Shown here: positions 9,901-21,000 of the stretch, one piece after another
How positions within the stretch are numbered: the stretch's first letter is position 1
How the letters are laid out: every line of letters begins with the position of its first letter
DNA from: Blepharisma stoltei
Taxonomy: Eukaryota > Ciliophora > Heterotrichea > Heterotrichida > Blepharismidae
Assembly (NCBI GenBank): GCA_914767885.1
Contig: CAJZBQ010000029.1
Span: forward strand, 310,001 to 374,000
DNA length: 64,000 bases
Reading direction: 5' to 3'
Made by a program: the position numbers and the translations under genes
Notes under the pieces: generated by a model
What the model saw: the letters and a program-made list of their open reading frames with translations, nothing else
Database searches by the model: none
What the model was told of the DNA's origin: nothing

Positions 9901-11195
9901 TTAGCACTTTGATCGATAAATTTTCTAAATTTTTTTTTTAATTGTTTTTTATCATAAAAAAATAATAATTTTTGTGTAAATAGTTTTGATACCAATTAAT
10001 AGCGTCGAATTAGCTAATAATATATATTTATTTATATCTTGCTTTTTTTTAAAGGATATAGAGTTAATAGCATTTGATTAAACAAATTTATTAATCTAAT
10101 TCGATAAATTTTTGGAATTTTTGTTTTTTTAAATTTTTATAAAATTTAGTTTTTATAAAGTAATTTTATATTGATATTTTTTTTTTAAAAAAATTTTCTT
10201 AACTCCCTTTAAATTGGAACAAATTTTTTGTTCCAATTTAAAGGGGGGAGTGAATATTTTTTCACTATCGCTGAATTTTTTTCAATTTTTTTTTTATAAT
10301 CCTGTAGCGTTTTTTCTGTCTGTGCAAGCTTACACAAATTAGAGTTCGCGACGTCCAATTCATCTTTTAAATTAGCTATTTCAGCTTCATATTCTTTTTT
10401 TACATCATCAATTTCTGATTTAATAATAAATGATAAATTTTCAGCTCTTTCTTTATTTCTTATCTCTTCAACTCTTAAATCAAAAAATTCGCTTGGTATT
10501 GCGCAAGACGCTGATTTTCTTATAAGCTCATTTTCAAGGCCCACATTGATAACTTTGAGCTCATCTCTTTCACTTAAAATACTAGATTTTTGTTCATTTA
10601 AAGCCGACAGTTCTTTTTGCATTGTACTAATTTTTCTAACTAGTTTTGATTTTTCTTCTCTTAATCTATTGATTTCTTTAGAAGAAATTTTGCTTTCTTC
10701 AGCACTGCCGCTGTCATCTTCACCCAAAATGTTTTTGATGAAAATCATCAAATTCGTTTGACATTTTTCGTCAAGCTTCATGATGGGGTTTATGAAAGTT
10801 TCTTTTTCTTCACAATTTAAAATTGCAAACATCACAAGCTCCATTAGTTTTAGGAGCTCTTCTTGACCGGATTTCCGAGCAATTGTTGCTAATTCGATTT
10901 GGTCGTATTTTTCGTGGTTAACGCGGAGTTCTTTATCGAGATAGTTGTCGATGGTTTTTTTGAGCCTTCGGAGATTAGCCAGTTTTAAGGCTCAGTTGTC
11001 GTGCGCGTCAATTGTTATGGAGTCTAAGTCAAAATAGTCAGGGGATCTAGGTAAAAGTTACACTTTTGACATAAGCTCGTATAATAAAACTCCGTCTGAA
11101 AGCTCAGAAAAATTGTTACAGAGTTTGTTAAGCTTCATTTCGTTAATCTAAATAAAGGATACTCAAATTACTAAACTTTTCTCAATTTCGTCCAT
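6923..11195 (-). CDS. HOOK-family coiled-coil dynein adaptor protein
   Basis: Links cargo to cytoplasmic dynein in known HOOK proteins. The ATG at 11195 opens MDEIEKSLVIW, then a 15-nt intron (11148-11162), INEMKLNKLCNNFSELSDGVLLYELMS, a second intron (11047-11061), and SPDYFDL...DNWALKLANLRRL...FAILNCEEKETFINPIM. This follows the N-terminal Hook/calponin-like domain pattern (DGV, YFD, DNW.LK..NL, CEKK..I). The rest, about 650 residues, is heptad coiled coil. Four insertions (MITE-B1, G5, MITE-A2, MITE-A1) lie in the coiled-coil part; removing all four plus both introns leaves 2,349 nt = 782 aa, in frame at each junction. TGA near 7140 (Trp) lets the frame run on to the stop at 6923; a standard-code reading would end early. 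Confidence 0.88.
7567..7917 (-). mobile_element. MITE-A copy A1
   Basis: 351 bp between TTA repeats (7564-7566, 7918-7920). Both ends are CTCCC.../...GGGAG. The right end is a near-perfect hairpin of the word CTCCGTGAGTGAAC; the left end has two copies of the word about 65 bp apart. Removal joins KELL to LSEKLLNDK in the HOOK coiled coil. Confidence 0.92.
8572..8882 (+). mobile_element. MITE-A copy A2, partly decayed
   Basis: Left end CCTCCGCCAATCCGTGAGCG, right end CGCTCACGGAGGGGGAG, with the TA core shared at 8570-8571 and 8883-8884. Removal restores DKSESLAFALENKEK in the HOOK frame. The terminal C/G tract is shorter and the hairpin imperfect, so it is older than A1. Confidence 0.85.
8935..9371 (+). 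mobile_element. G-family insertion (G5)
   Basis: 437 bp, GC-rich from about 8960 to 9340, with tail tgccattttatttatgat at the right. The 12-bp repeat tttaaatataca is at 8923-8934 and 9372-9383. Removal gives NIVYLKDQFSREKD in the HOOK coiled coil. Confidence 0.85.
9476..10250. mobile_element. MITE-B copy B1 with TGA target repeats
   Basis: 775 bp. The ends CTCCCCCCCTTTAAATTGGA and its inverse are separated by AT-rich DNA containing internal repeats of an agaatagagtataaa(g/t)agcat word. It is flanked by TGA at 9473-9475 and 10251-10253. Removal gives KKYS-DLVKQHESLE exactly in frame. No TA dinucleotide lies at the junction. Confidence 0.88.
11047..11061 (-). other. 15-nt intron of the HOOK gene (second)
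   Basis: Minus-strand gtaacttttacctag; its removal converts an in-frame TAA into SKVSPDYFD. The first intron is at 11148-11162 (gtatcctttatttag), directly after a TGA Trp codon in LVIW-INEM. Confidence 0.9.
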
Positions 11196-12554
11196 TTATA
11201 AAAAAACCAAAAAGTGCTTTAAGAAGCCCAATGTAGATGCAATTATGCTTATAAATAAGATATATACACTCTTTATGGAAAAGATAGAAAATGATAAATG
11301 CAAATATTTATTTTTATTAGTATTTTAGATAAGTATGCTATAAATTAATGTTTTTTTAATATCTTTTACAAGAAATATTATTTCTTATAGTCAAAATTCA
11401 TAATTTCAATTTTTAATGCTTATTAGATGATTCAATAAAATGTGCTATATTAAGAAATCAACTAAAAGGGCAAATCATTATTAAAATTTATAGGATAGCT
11501 TTTTAGTATTGATTTTTGGATCAAAATAATATATCATCATATATCAATCTACCGTTAGAAAAATCACCAAAATTAATTTCATAGAATTTTAAGATTTAGA
11601 TATTCTATATTTAGATCAAATTATCAGGAATAAGAATCTAGTTCCTCTTAAATAAATATCAAATTTAGCCTTTATTATCTCTAAGTCAACTGATCAAAAT
11701 TTTATTTGCAAAATATCTATGTTTTCTATTACCTTCTTTATTTTCCACACTGAGTAATATATCAAATCAAAAATGGAGATTATCATTTTATAGTCAGTGT
11801 CACTAACTATATATTTTTCAAAAATAATTTCAGATACCAATTGCCAATCATATATATAGCTAAATAGGTGCTATATTTATCATACCATTGATAATTTAAA
11901 AATTGATGAACTTTATTTATCTCGTCAATCTTGGCACAAATTAGATAATATACGATCTATTTTATGATTGATTTTACTCTTAATTCATCTTATAGATAGC
12001 ATTGAAAAAGATGAAAATGGTAGGTATATAAGCGCAAACGGCACTAAAATTGATAGAGCTCTTGGGATTTTTAGTCTGTAAATAAAGCTTATTATACAAT
12101 TAAACCATCCTTGGCATATTGAGAATACAGCTGCTCCTATAATTATATTTCCTTTGCTGTTCTGCTTTAAAGTCGCAATAGTTCGAAAACCTGAATTATT
12201 TATAAATATTTTGTAAAAGAGAATTTAATATAATTTAAGAAGAAAGTAATTTGCTTCTTTAAACATATTTTTCTCAAATGATCTATGCATTTTAATACTC
12301 AATACGCCTAGATATGAATTCGTATTCTTTATTAATAAAAATTCAATAATTAAGCAGCATAATTATTTTATTTTATCATTATTTATTGCATCAATCTTAT
12401 TGCTAATTTTATTTTTCAATCAATTTTAAATAAATTTATTTTAAGATTTTTATAAATTCACATTATTGCATAAATTCTATAGTTTCTTTAGTCTATGCAA
12501 ACTTCTCAGTCATTTTATAATTAAATAAACGTATAGATTTAGCATATTTAAATT
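11196..12554. other. AT-rich intergenic region, 1.36 kb
   Basis: No ORF, tRNA or family repeat except one 23-bp palindrome at 11789-11811 (TATAGTCAGTG and its near-inverse), found again at 27913 and 37762. It separates the HOOK and hypothetical genes, which are divergently transcribed, so it should hold both promoters. I see no other structure. Confidence 0.6.
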
Positions 12555-13322
12555 ATGGGAAGCAATTGGTCCTGGCCCTGTGGAAATCGTGAAAAGCCTC
12601 GATACAAAGTGACTACTGGAAAAGCAAAAGGCCACAAAAAGAAGCCTCTTCTAATAGCCCGAGTCCAAGCCGAATCTATGCCTATATCAAGGCTTATCTT
12701 AATATTTAAAAACGAATTCAAAACCCCAATGCCAAGCTATATTATAAACCACCCCACAAGCCAAGACAACTCTATAGTGATTAGCCAAATCCCAAGTGAT
12801 ATTTTTACATTTAAATCTCCCAATGGCACCTACTCATTTTCCAGATTTCCATTATCCGGCGCAAGTCCATCTGACTGATGTGAAAGTCTCCAAGACCGCT
12901 TAGCATCTCCTATCTATACAAACCAATCCCTTATAGGCTGCTGCATCGAAGAATCAGGACTTGTCCACCTTTTGCATAGCCGACATAGTATAGATGAACA
13001 ATTATTACCAATCTATATAGTAAAGCATATAGGTCGAAATCTTTCTAATGAAACTCTTAAACGAGCAATTAACGAAGAAAGAGGAAACCTATTTAAAGCT
13101 TGCTTTATTTATCAAGAAGAATTAATCTTAATTATGGAACTCTCACAAACTCCACAAGATATCACTTATTATGTTGTTGAATATCCACCTCAAGAATTAG
13201 ATCGGCCTGGCTTCGAAGCTGGGCTTTCAGGGAAAATCGAGATGTGTATATCAAAACAAGAGTTAAAATTTGCAGGGATGGTAGCAGGCTATAGCACCCT
13301 TTATTTAATTTTTGCACAGTAA
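12555..13322 (+). CDS. Hypothetical protein, 255 aa
   Basis: MGSNWSWPCGNREKPRYK... ends ...GYSTLYLIFAQ, followed by TAA. TGA at 12876-12878 is Trp and joins two ORFs that look separate in the standard code. It starts with a Gly at position 2 (MGSNWSWPCG), a possible N-myristoylation context, and has a short basic KGHKKK stretch near residue 27. No transmembrane segment and no domain I recognise. It converges on the TPR gene, 12 bp between stops. Confidence 0.7.
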
Positions 13323-13334
13323 TTTTAAATAAAA

Positions 13335-14705
13335 TTAAATTGGCATGTTTTGTTTAAACATAAGTTTACGAATGTTGTGTGGAAGGTTGTGAGGAATTGA
13401 GGAAATTTTATAATTTGAGAGCAGCCTGAGAGCTTCTTCATTATTTGGATCAAGTTCTATTGCTTTTTGTAGGTCTTCATAACCTTGTCGAGCTTGGTTC
13501 AATGCAACTTGTGTTTTCGACCTACTCACATAATAAGCAGCCACCCCTGGGTTGTATACAATTGCTCTTGAATATTCAATATTTGCCCCTGCAGCGTCTC
13601 CTTTGCCATAAAGATTATTTCCTATTGCATTATGCAGCGCAGCCAGACGAGGGTTCACTTGTTCAGGGCTGGCTCCTAGTTCTATTGCATGATGATAATC
13701 AGCTAGAGCAGTCTCAGTCGCTCCTCTCATCCTATAGCAGTCTCCTCTATTAATAAACAACCCTGCGTCCTGGCTCATAAAGTTTATAGCTTCATTAAAA
13801 GGGGTTATCGCTTCTACATACTTTTGAGCTTGATACAAAGATTTCCCAATATCATTATAAGTTAGCGCAATCTGAATTCTGACCTGGTCTGAAATATTTT
13901 CAAAATTCATATGCCGGCTGGCCTTTTCTAGGTCGTCGAGTGCTTCTTCAAAATTTTCTTGCATTCGATGGATTGCGGCTCTTAATAATAGCAGCTTTGG
14001 GGAGTCTTTATAAATTGATAACCCTTTGTCTATAAAATACAGTCCTTGCTTGTATTCTTTTTTAAAAATAGCATTAACTGCTTTATCGTGCCATTCTTGG
14101 GCGAGAGGTTTCATGATATTTACGAACTCGACTACGTCAGGATGTGAAGAATTTATATTGAAAGCTTTCCAAAATGCATCATAACCATCAGCTTTTTGGT
14201 CTAAACTTAGCAGAATTTTCCCTTTTAGCACAAGGGCATCAACTGCTGAGTCTGGAGAAATTTCAATAGCTTTTTCTAATTCTTTTAAAGACAGCATTTT
14301 TTCGCCTGATCCTAAGTACCCAAGGGCACACAAATAGTGGTATTGCTCATCTTTCTTTATGTTGTGCTCTAAAAAATCCATCGCTGCAGGCACCCTCCCT
14401 TCATCTATAAGGCTCATTCCTTTTACAAAGCAAAGCTGGTTTAAAATTTTTTCTACAGCAGCATCTTGTCTTATTTTCAATGATTTTCGAAAATTCGCAA
14501 TAGCAGATGCAAGATCAGATAATTTTAAATACAGATGTGCCCTTTCTATATAGAAATCTGCGTTATCTGGTGATAAAAAAATTATTCTGTTATATTCTAA
14601 GATCGATTTTTCAGTTTCCCCGTTCTCTGCAAGCGTTTGTGCTTTTTCTCGTCGTTCAAGGATTTTAGTTTGGGTCAAAGTATTGAATGAATACGGTTGG
14701 ATCAT
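13335..14705 (-). CDS. Tetratricopeptide-repeat protein, 456 aa
   Basis: Uninterrupted. At least eight TPR units are visible, for example GETEKSILEYNRIIFLSPDN, YVEAITPFNEAINF, AGANIEYSRAIVYNPG and GYEDLQKAIELDPNNEEALR. The TPRs fill nearly the whole chain, so it is likely a protein-binding scaffold; no catalytic or J domain is present. The start at 14705 is only 9 bp from the ATG of the divergent V-ATPase subunit gene, so both promoters must overlap the coding sequences or the gap. Confidence 0.85.
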   Translation of the reverse strand: MIQPYSFNTLTQTKILERREKAQTLAENGETEKSILEYNRIIFLSPDNADFYIERAHLYLKLSDLASAIANFRKSLKIRQDAAVEKILNQLCFVKGMSLIDEGRVPAAMDFLEHNIKKDEQYHYLCALGYLGSGEKMLSLKELEKAIEISPDSAVDALVLKGKILLSLDQKADGYDAFWKAFNINSSHPDVVEFVNIMKPLAQEWHDKAVNAIFKKEYKQGLYFIDKGLSIYKDSPKLLLLRAAIHRMQENFEEALDDLEKASRHMNFENISDQVRIQIALTYNDIGKSLYQAQKYVEAITPFNEAINFMSQDAGLFINRGDCYRMRGATETALADYHHAIELGASPEQVNPRLAALHNAIGNNLYGKGDAAGANIEYSRAIVYNPGVAAYYVSRSKTQVALNQARQGYEDLQKAIELDPNNEEALRLLSNYKISSIPHNLPHNIRKLMFKQNMPI

Positions 14706-14714
14706 ATTTTATAT

Positions 14715-15068
14715 ATGGACAAGTCATACTTGAGTGAGCTCACAGCTGCTGAACAACAGTCAAATGAAATCATAAGAGCAGTCCAGGAAGCTAGAGAAAG
14801 AAGACTGAAAGAAGCCAAGTTTGATGCTGAACAAGAACTGGGAAAAATGAAAAAGGATTTGGAAGCTGAATATAATGCGGCCATTGAAGCTGCGAATAAA
14901 GGACTGGGAAATGATATGAGTGGCATGCAGAAAGAGTTTAAGGACAAAGCAACTGCTGTTGAAAGAGAGTTCCAATCAAATAAACAAAGAGGGATTGATT
15001 TCTTGCTAGAAAGAGTTTATGATGTTAGAATTGAAATCCCAGCTGTTGTCAAAGGAGAGTTTAATTAA
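14715..15068 (+). CDS. V-type proton ATPase subunit G
   Basis: Peripheral-stalk subunit of the vacuolar H+-ATPase, which forms the E-G heterodimer linking V1 to V0. 117 aa, the normal family length. The N-terminal LTAAEQQSNEIIRAVQEARERRLKEAK matches the conserved subunit G/Vma10 pattern (LL.AE..A..IV..AR..R...LK.AK), followed by a continuous alpha helix and a short C-terminal tail. ATG at 14715 is chosen because upstream codons lie in the 9-bp intergenic gap. Other V-ATPase genes are not nearby. Confidence 0.9.
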   Translation: MDKSYLSELTAAEQQSNEIIRAVQEARERRLKEAKFDAEQELGKMKKDLEAEYNAAIEAANKGLGNDMSGMQKEFKDKATAVEREFQSNKQRGIDFLLERVYDVRIEIPAVVKGEFN

Positions 15069-15282
15069 GAAATTTATGATTTGAGAATTAGGGAGTTAAT
15101 AGAGAAATAGGACTTTAAGGTTTTTTTTTTGTGATTTTAAACTAATATTTCGAGTTATTTTGCTGGAATGACTATAAATTTAACGTAAACCAATTTATGA
15201 AATTAATATGATTTTGCAGATATACTAAATAGCTAAAATTATAGCGAAATAAATTATTTATCATAATGATATTTTTCTAATT

Positions 15283-15474
15283 TTCCTTCCATAGCAAACA
15301 AAAAATCCTGTTTGCTTAAGAGATGCTAAATTTTTTAAAATATTTTAAATCAATAGATTTCATTATAATAATAATAACTTATATATCTAATATTTTTTAA
15401 AAACATATTTACGGAGATGGTTTTTTTCACCAAATAGGAGTGTTTCCAAAGTTTTGCTTGCTCACAGAGAAGGA
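15283..15474. repeat. Decayed MITE-A remnant and downstream spacer
   Basis: ccttccatagcaaacaaaaaatcc at 15285 and ttgcttgctcacagagaagg at 15453 are eroded versions of the two MITE-A ends in inverted orientation. No target repeat can be identified. The rest of 15069-15282 is plain AT-rich spacer. Confidence 0.5.
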
Positions 15475-17870
15475 TTAAACAGTCACTTTTGAAAAAAGCT
15501 GAGGCTCCCCTTGATTATTTGTCGCATTAATAATTCCATCATTTTCATCATACACTTCTCTTCCTCTTAAAACTGATTTAATATGTTTCAGCTTCTTAAA
15601 TCCTGCACATCCATATAAAGAACTCTGCAGATAAATCATCACTCCCAAAATCACTCCATATCCTGCTATTAAAAATGAAAATGCAAGTACTTGCTGATCA
15701 GTTTGCATGCATATAATTAAATATGGCGTCTCAGAGCTACGCGGTCGGATCCGACTACCTTCGAGCACATATTTTAATTATATCCGGCAAGGTTTTACCA
15801 AGCTTGAAATGGGAAGCTATGCTAGGCAAGCAAATCCTGTGGAGTAAGGAGCCTAGCCCTTGTCTTTTTTTCTGGTTTGGGTTTTACCTCAAGGACAAAG
15901 GAGACTTGGAAGTTGGAAAGGAGCAGCCCAGCAAAATCCTTTGGACCTATCGGGCACTGCACCACCGTGAAGTCAGGGGGTTACGGCCTTGGCTAAAGTT
16001 TTTTCCTTTGACAATAGTTGTCCAGAAAATTTTTTTTGTTGGGTTTTCTGTGCAGGCAACCTCGTCTTTGCAGCCTGAAGCAAGGCCCCAGGAACCCATA
16101 GTCCGTCCACTCAAGACTGGAGCCACCGCGAAGTGGCAGGAGGAGGTGAGGGCCAGACAGCCGGCCTTTCCGGAGATCGGAAGTAGGTGTACCCCAAAGC
16201 AGATAAATCCATTGGAGGATCCTTGGCAATCGAGTTAACAAAGTGCACCTCGACTAACCACCTAATTAAGTAAAGATCAGTTTGCATGCTAACTAAAGCC
16301 CAAGAGCAGCTTCATATAGCTACGAAATATCCAGCAGCTTTCCAAATGTTAAAGCTTCTGACAAAGCATGGCTTTGTGATAATATTTATCACCATAAGTA
16401 TAGAACAAACAACAATTACCACAGTGAGCTGAAGCCATAAATATTTAGATTTCAAAAAAAATGCTGAAAACCCTGCAATAAGCAGCTTGCCTTGGGATTC
16501 AAGAACCAAAAAGGTTGTGTCGTATTTTAGATCAAGCTCTTTATTTTGATATTGAATATTAGGATATAGCAGAGTAGCGAGAGGATAATACAAAATAGCA
16601 CAAACAACAGCAAGAGCTATATAAACTGAATGGAGAGTCCCAAAGCACTCTATACTATCGTCTTTGGATAAATACCAATAGTTGCTGCTATCATCGAATT
16701 GGCATGAAAATGCTGCCAAAATATTTGACATTATTGTTAAATATAGTGAGCATCCAAGTAGAGATATCGATTTAAGTATAGTTTGCTAAAAATTTTGCTC
16801 TAATAACTTTTAAAAAATAATTATTTAATTTTTATATTAATAATCTAGCTAGAGCTTGCATATTTTTTGAATTATTATTTTTCGCATTTAATTCTTTTGG
16901 GGCCATCTAGAATTAAATTAATTTTTTAATAATTTAAAAAAAAATTTAAAAAAATCATTAAACTAAGGCTGAAAGCAAAATTTTATATTAAAAATAAAAT
17001 AAATTGCCAACTTGGAAATTTAGCTTTTGTATGGTCTTTATTCAAGCCTAGTTTTCCTTCTTTTAAGTATTTTACAGCAGGCCAAACCATCGCAATAAAA
17101 ACAAAAGCAGCAATTAAGCAAGCCCAGAATGTCTCTTCCCAGTACTCACTCTGCCCACTGACATTATTAGACACCTCATTTTCTGAATTATTTCCTAGCC
17201 AATTCACTTGAGATGAAAAAGCCATGCTAGAAAATGAATAAATTTCAGTAACCATGCTAACAATCGCAGTCAAATTTGATAAATTCATTTGCATGTCTGT
17301 TGATTTTTTTTGCTCCATAATTTTTTTGGCATCTTCTAACGCACTTGACAAAGTTTCAGTAACAATTTCACAAATTTCTGGCCAATCTGGTGAATCTCTT
17401 CTTACAATTAATTCTAGACTGTCTTCTTCTGATTGTGGCTCACTGCTAACTTTTATCAATTTATCCTCTTCAGCAGATTTTGGCGACAAGCACGCAAAAC
17501 AGCCTTTAAAAAGCACAGCTGCAAGGCGGACTATACAGTCAGAAATGCTTGAAATGGTATTAAAAAAGCATTCTAAACAATTATTAAGCTTTGCACAAGC
17601 TCCTTTCTTTTTCTTTTGAGTTTCTTGCATTTTATCGATTTCTGGAGCTTCACTTTCGATAAATACAGACCTTCTTTTTGTTAAATTAATGGTAGAAGTG
17701 ATCACTCCTCCTGAGCTATGAGGTTGGATTTCTTCTATTTTTGGTTCAGCTGTCTCGTTATCAGGAATTTCCATTGAGTTTTTAGGGGCATCAAGTTTGA
17801 ACATATTTAAATAAGGGTTGACGACTACAGACGCAACTGGAGCTTGTGCAGTGAAATCAATTTTTTTCAT
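15475..17870 (-). CDS. Multi-pass membrane protein, C-terminal module (possibly joined to the next upstream gene)
   Basis: From the Met at 17870 (MKKIDFTAQ) the chain has a charged, low-complexity region with a Cys-rich stretch (LNNCLECFFNTISSISDC, CFACLSP), then TM segments (WEETFWACLIAAFVFIAMVWP; SVYIALAVVCAILYYPLATLL; LWLQLTVVIVVCSILMVI; VLAFSFLIAGYGVILGVM). Two insertions interrupt it: about 209 bp at 16777-16985 and G6. With both removed it is 535 aa. The frame is also open 5' of 17870 back to about 17999, in coding-like sequence (HEERLRHTVGTLIMKK), so this is probably the C-terminal part of the gene ending at 18031, via a roughly 79-bp IES. Function unknown. Confidence 0.6.
15711..16274 (-). 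mobile_element. G-family insertion (G6)
   Basis: 564 bp, tail at left (taattaaatatggcg). The 15-bp repeat gatcagtttgcatgc is at 15696-15710 and 16275-16289 and contains no TA. Removal joins WSCSWALVSMQTD to QQVLAFSF in frame. Confidence 0.88.
16777..16985. other. AT-rich IES, about 209 bp
   Basis: Minus-strand coding runs WQFILFLI then TAA at 16985-16983, and resumes in another frame at LKSISLLGCSLYL from 16776. A 209-bp removal between ATA/TA-containing triplets restores the frame (plus-strand TAT at 16777-16779 and 16986-16988). It is very AT-rich and not repeated elsewhere in the window. The exact boundary could shift by a TA or two. Confidence 0.55.
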
Positions 17871-18030
17871 AATTAGAGTTCCAACTGTATGCCTTAGTCT
17901 TTCTTCATGGCCTTTGATATCAAGTTTAAGCTTGCTCCCTAAATATGGCAGATTCGATACTAAACACTGCCAGGCTAAGTTTAATTTTAATATAAATCTA
18001 TTTTGAGTATTTTATGTAGGAATCAGAGTT

Positions 18031-21000
18031 TTATCTTATTAAAATGGTTGTCAATTTTAAATAAATTAAATATAAATTAGGGTAAATTTTTTCTTCAAAA
18101 ATTTTATCAAATGCTTCTTTTGGACTCAGATGAGGATACATAGACCTTCCAATAATATCTAATAAAGTATCATAAAACTCATTAAACCTAATTTTCGTGA
18201 ATGTTTTATGTGATCTCGCTGCATTAAATTTTCTCGTCAATTTCACATATAATATATCACAGCTGACATTAGGGAAATAATACTTAAGCCCACTAAGCCT
18301 TAAAAACTGCCTCATATCATGTGAAGTCATCCAAGGTCCATTATCATCCACAATCAGTCCATGTGAAAATCTAAAAAACACCATATTAAACCATTCTTTT
18401 TTGACATCCGGGTTCTCTTTCAACACTTGAAAATGCTCATTTCTTTTGATTTTCATTATTTCTGCTTCAGTTAATTTATTTTCTTTGATTTCTTCATTAT
18501 CAGCTTTCGGCTCATCAGGATCCATAATAGCAATTCTAAACAGCGCATTTTGCATTTCTTGTCTTTTCTTTTCCTGGACATGCTTGACTTGTTTTTTAAA
18601 TGCATGCGTCCATTCATTTGACGACTGCCTTGATTCTTGGCCTGTGCCCTCCTCACTATTAGGTTGCATTTTCACATAATTATTATTGCTAGGCTCTATG
18701 GCGCTTTCTTCTGTGGTAAAATTCATGTCATCTTCTAATACGTCAATTTCTTCTTTTACAATTAATTTCTCATCTTGAGTTGCAAAAATATTTTTCAGCC
18801 ATTGCCAGCAGCTTATTTCGTCTTTATGTAAAATTTCATCTTTGTCTACATTGTCAATAACTTGGATTTTATTTTTATTTTGAAGTTTCATTAAATCACT
18901 TATAGTTACAAGATCTTTGCTGAATCTAAGGTCTGGGTCATTTTCATCAACTGGGAAATAATAGATTGCTGTCATATCTAATAGCACTTTTTTGACTGAT
19001 TCAGGGTCAGAATAGTAGATCTGCTCATAAATTGCTCTTAAAAGCTGCATTTTTGATCTAACGCCAGACTTCATTAGCCTGTGCTTGAGTATTAAGCAGC
19101 AGTGTTTGGCTATTTTTTCTCGTTCAACAGATTTGAAAATAGTATTTATAGCAATGCTTCCCATTCCTACACCACTCATAAAGAGCAAACTTACTATTCC
19201 GAGTGACCATGAAGTTACCTGCTGAAGCTCACTTTTACTATTGACCATAGAAACTGATATAGGGATAAAGCATACTAGTGGAAGATAAAAAAAGCATCAG
19301 CACCATCCTAAAATATAAGAAATAATTGCTTTTCCGTATTTTCTTAAATAATGCTTGAGCTCCATCAATATAAGTATAAAAAACGTCGAAAATAAAAACC
19401 CAATAATAACTGCTACACCAGTGGTTGTAGTCTGCTCTTTAGTAACAGCAAGTAAAGGAATTGCAATCACAAAAGGGATTGTAAGATTAAGATTAAGCTG
19501 CGTCTTTAAAGTCCCCATTTCCTGTGCATAACGATCGCTGTTTGGCGGTCTTACATAAGACTTTCGAAAAGCAGCAGAAACCTCTTTGTTGTGCATGCCT
19601 TTTGATCCAGCCATACAGATTTTGTCGGGTACATCTTTCCAACTTCGCCGCTATTAGCCAACTCTGCTTAGCTCAAGCCAGATCGCCTCTTAGCAGGACC
19701 CTTTTCGAATGAAGTGACTTGCCCATAAGATCTTCTCAACCTGTCTCACTTTACCCCAGATCAGTTCCGATAACTTGTGCTCGTTCGAACAGAAAACAAA
19801 GCATCTAGGCAGGTAAATCGCCCTGCTTCTATTGGAAACACATTCTGGGCCTGGGCGTTGCTGGCGAAATGAAAAAAAAAACGCTTGGGCGAAGCCACTA
19901 ATCAAGGAAATAGTGCTGGATCTCTCACTTTGAGGCTAGCACAACCTTTGGGCAGCTCTTTGTACCAAAAACAAAGTACGGATATACATAAGGACATCCG
20001 CGAGGGAGGGCTGGTTTCTCGTCTCCAGCCATTTTATGCATATACAAAAGGGATTGTAACTCCTAACCCCAGTGTTATTTTCATATACTTCCTCTTTTTT
20101 TGCAACAATTTACTTTGCAATGGTGTAATTTCAGTCTTCCTTTTTAAAACTATTTCTGATATAGTTCATTCATGTTCATAAGCATCACTATTATAAAATG
20201 AAACTCTATGGACAATTATCGTCAAAATTATCATAAACCCTAATATTGAAAAGCAGCCAATTAAGTATCCAGATGTGCGCGGGGAGTCTGAGGAAGATAT
20301 TGTTTCTTTGCAAGCGGTCCATACAAGAATTGCGAATCCTATAATAAAGCATATCGTGTATGAGAGCTGTATTAAGTCAAAAGTATTTATAAGCTTGGCA
20401 GCGTTGAAAATTACAAGCATCTCAGTTTTGAATTTTATTACAAAGTCAATAAGCCAGTCAAAGATTAAAATTAGTAGCCCACCGATGCCTACGATTCCGG
20501 TTAAAACCCAAAATGTAGAAGTTTTCATCACAGATATGGAGTATAAAGGCCATAAATAGCCGAGAGGGATTACTCCGATTAAGAAAGAAATCGGTAAAAT
20601 GAGCTGGAAAGCTCTTTTGTTATGGTGGAAAACCATTGCTAATAAAAATCAATATATCGTAGATATTGGAAAGCCTAACCCGACTAGTATCCCAAGATAA
20701 TAAGTAGAGTCATTATCATACAAGTAATAAGAAATTACCATAACTGCCATAGTTATCGGAATTCCTCCAACTAAAGTCCCTGAAGAAAACTTATCATTTT
20801 TTTTCAGTCTTGATGCACTAAAAGTTATCCCAGTAAATAAAAAAGCAGGGACGACAGGAAGATAAAAGCAGCACATCCACAATGCATCGCTGTCTGCATC
20901 CCCCTTCAAATACTTATCAAGAAGATTAATAATTCCAATTTCCATCGCCAATAAACAGCCTAAAAGCGTTATAGACGAAATCCAGTGTATATTTTCATGA

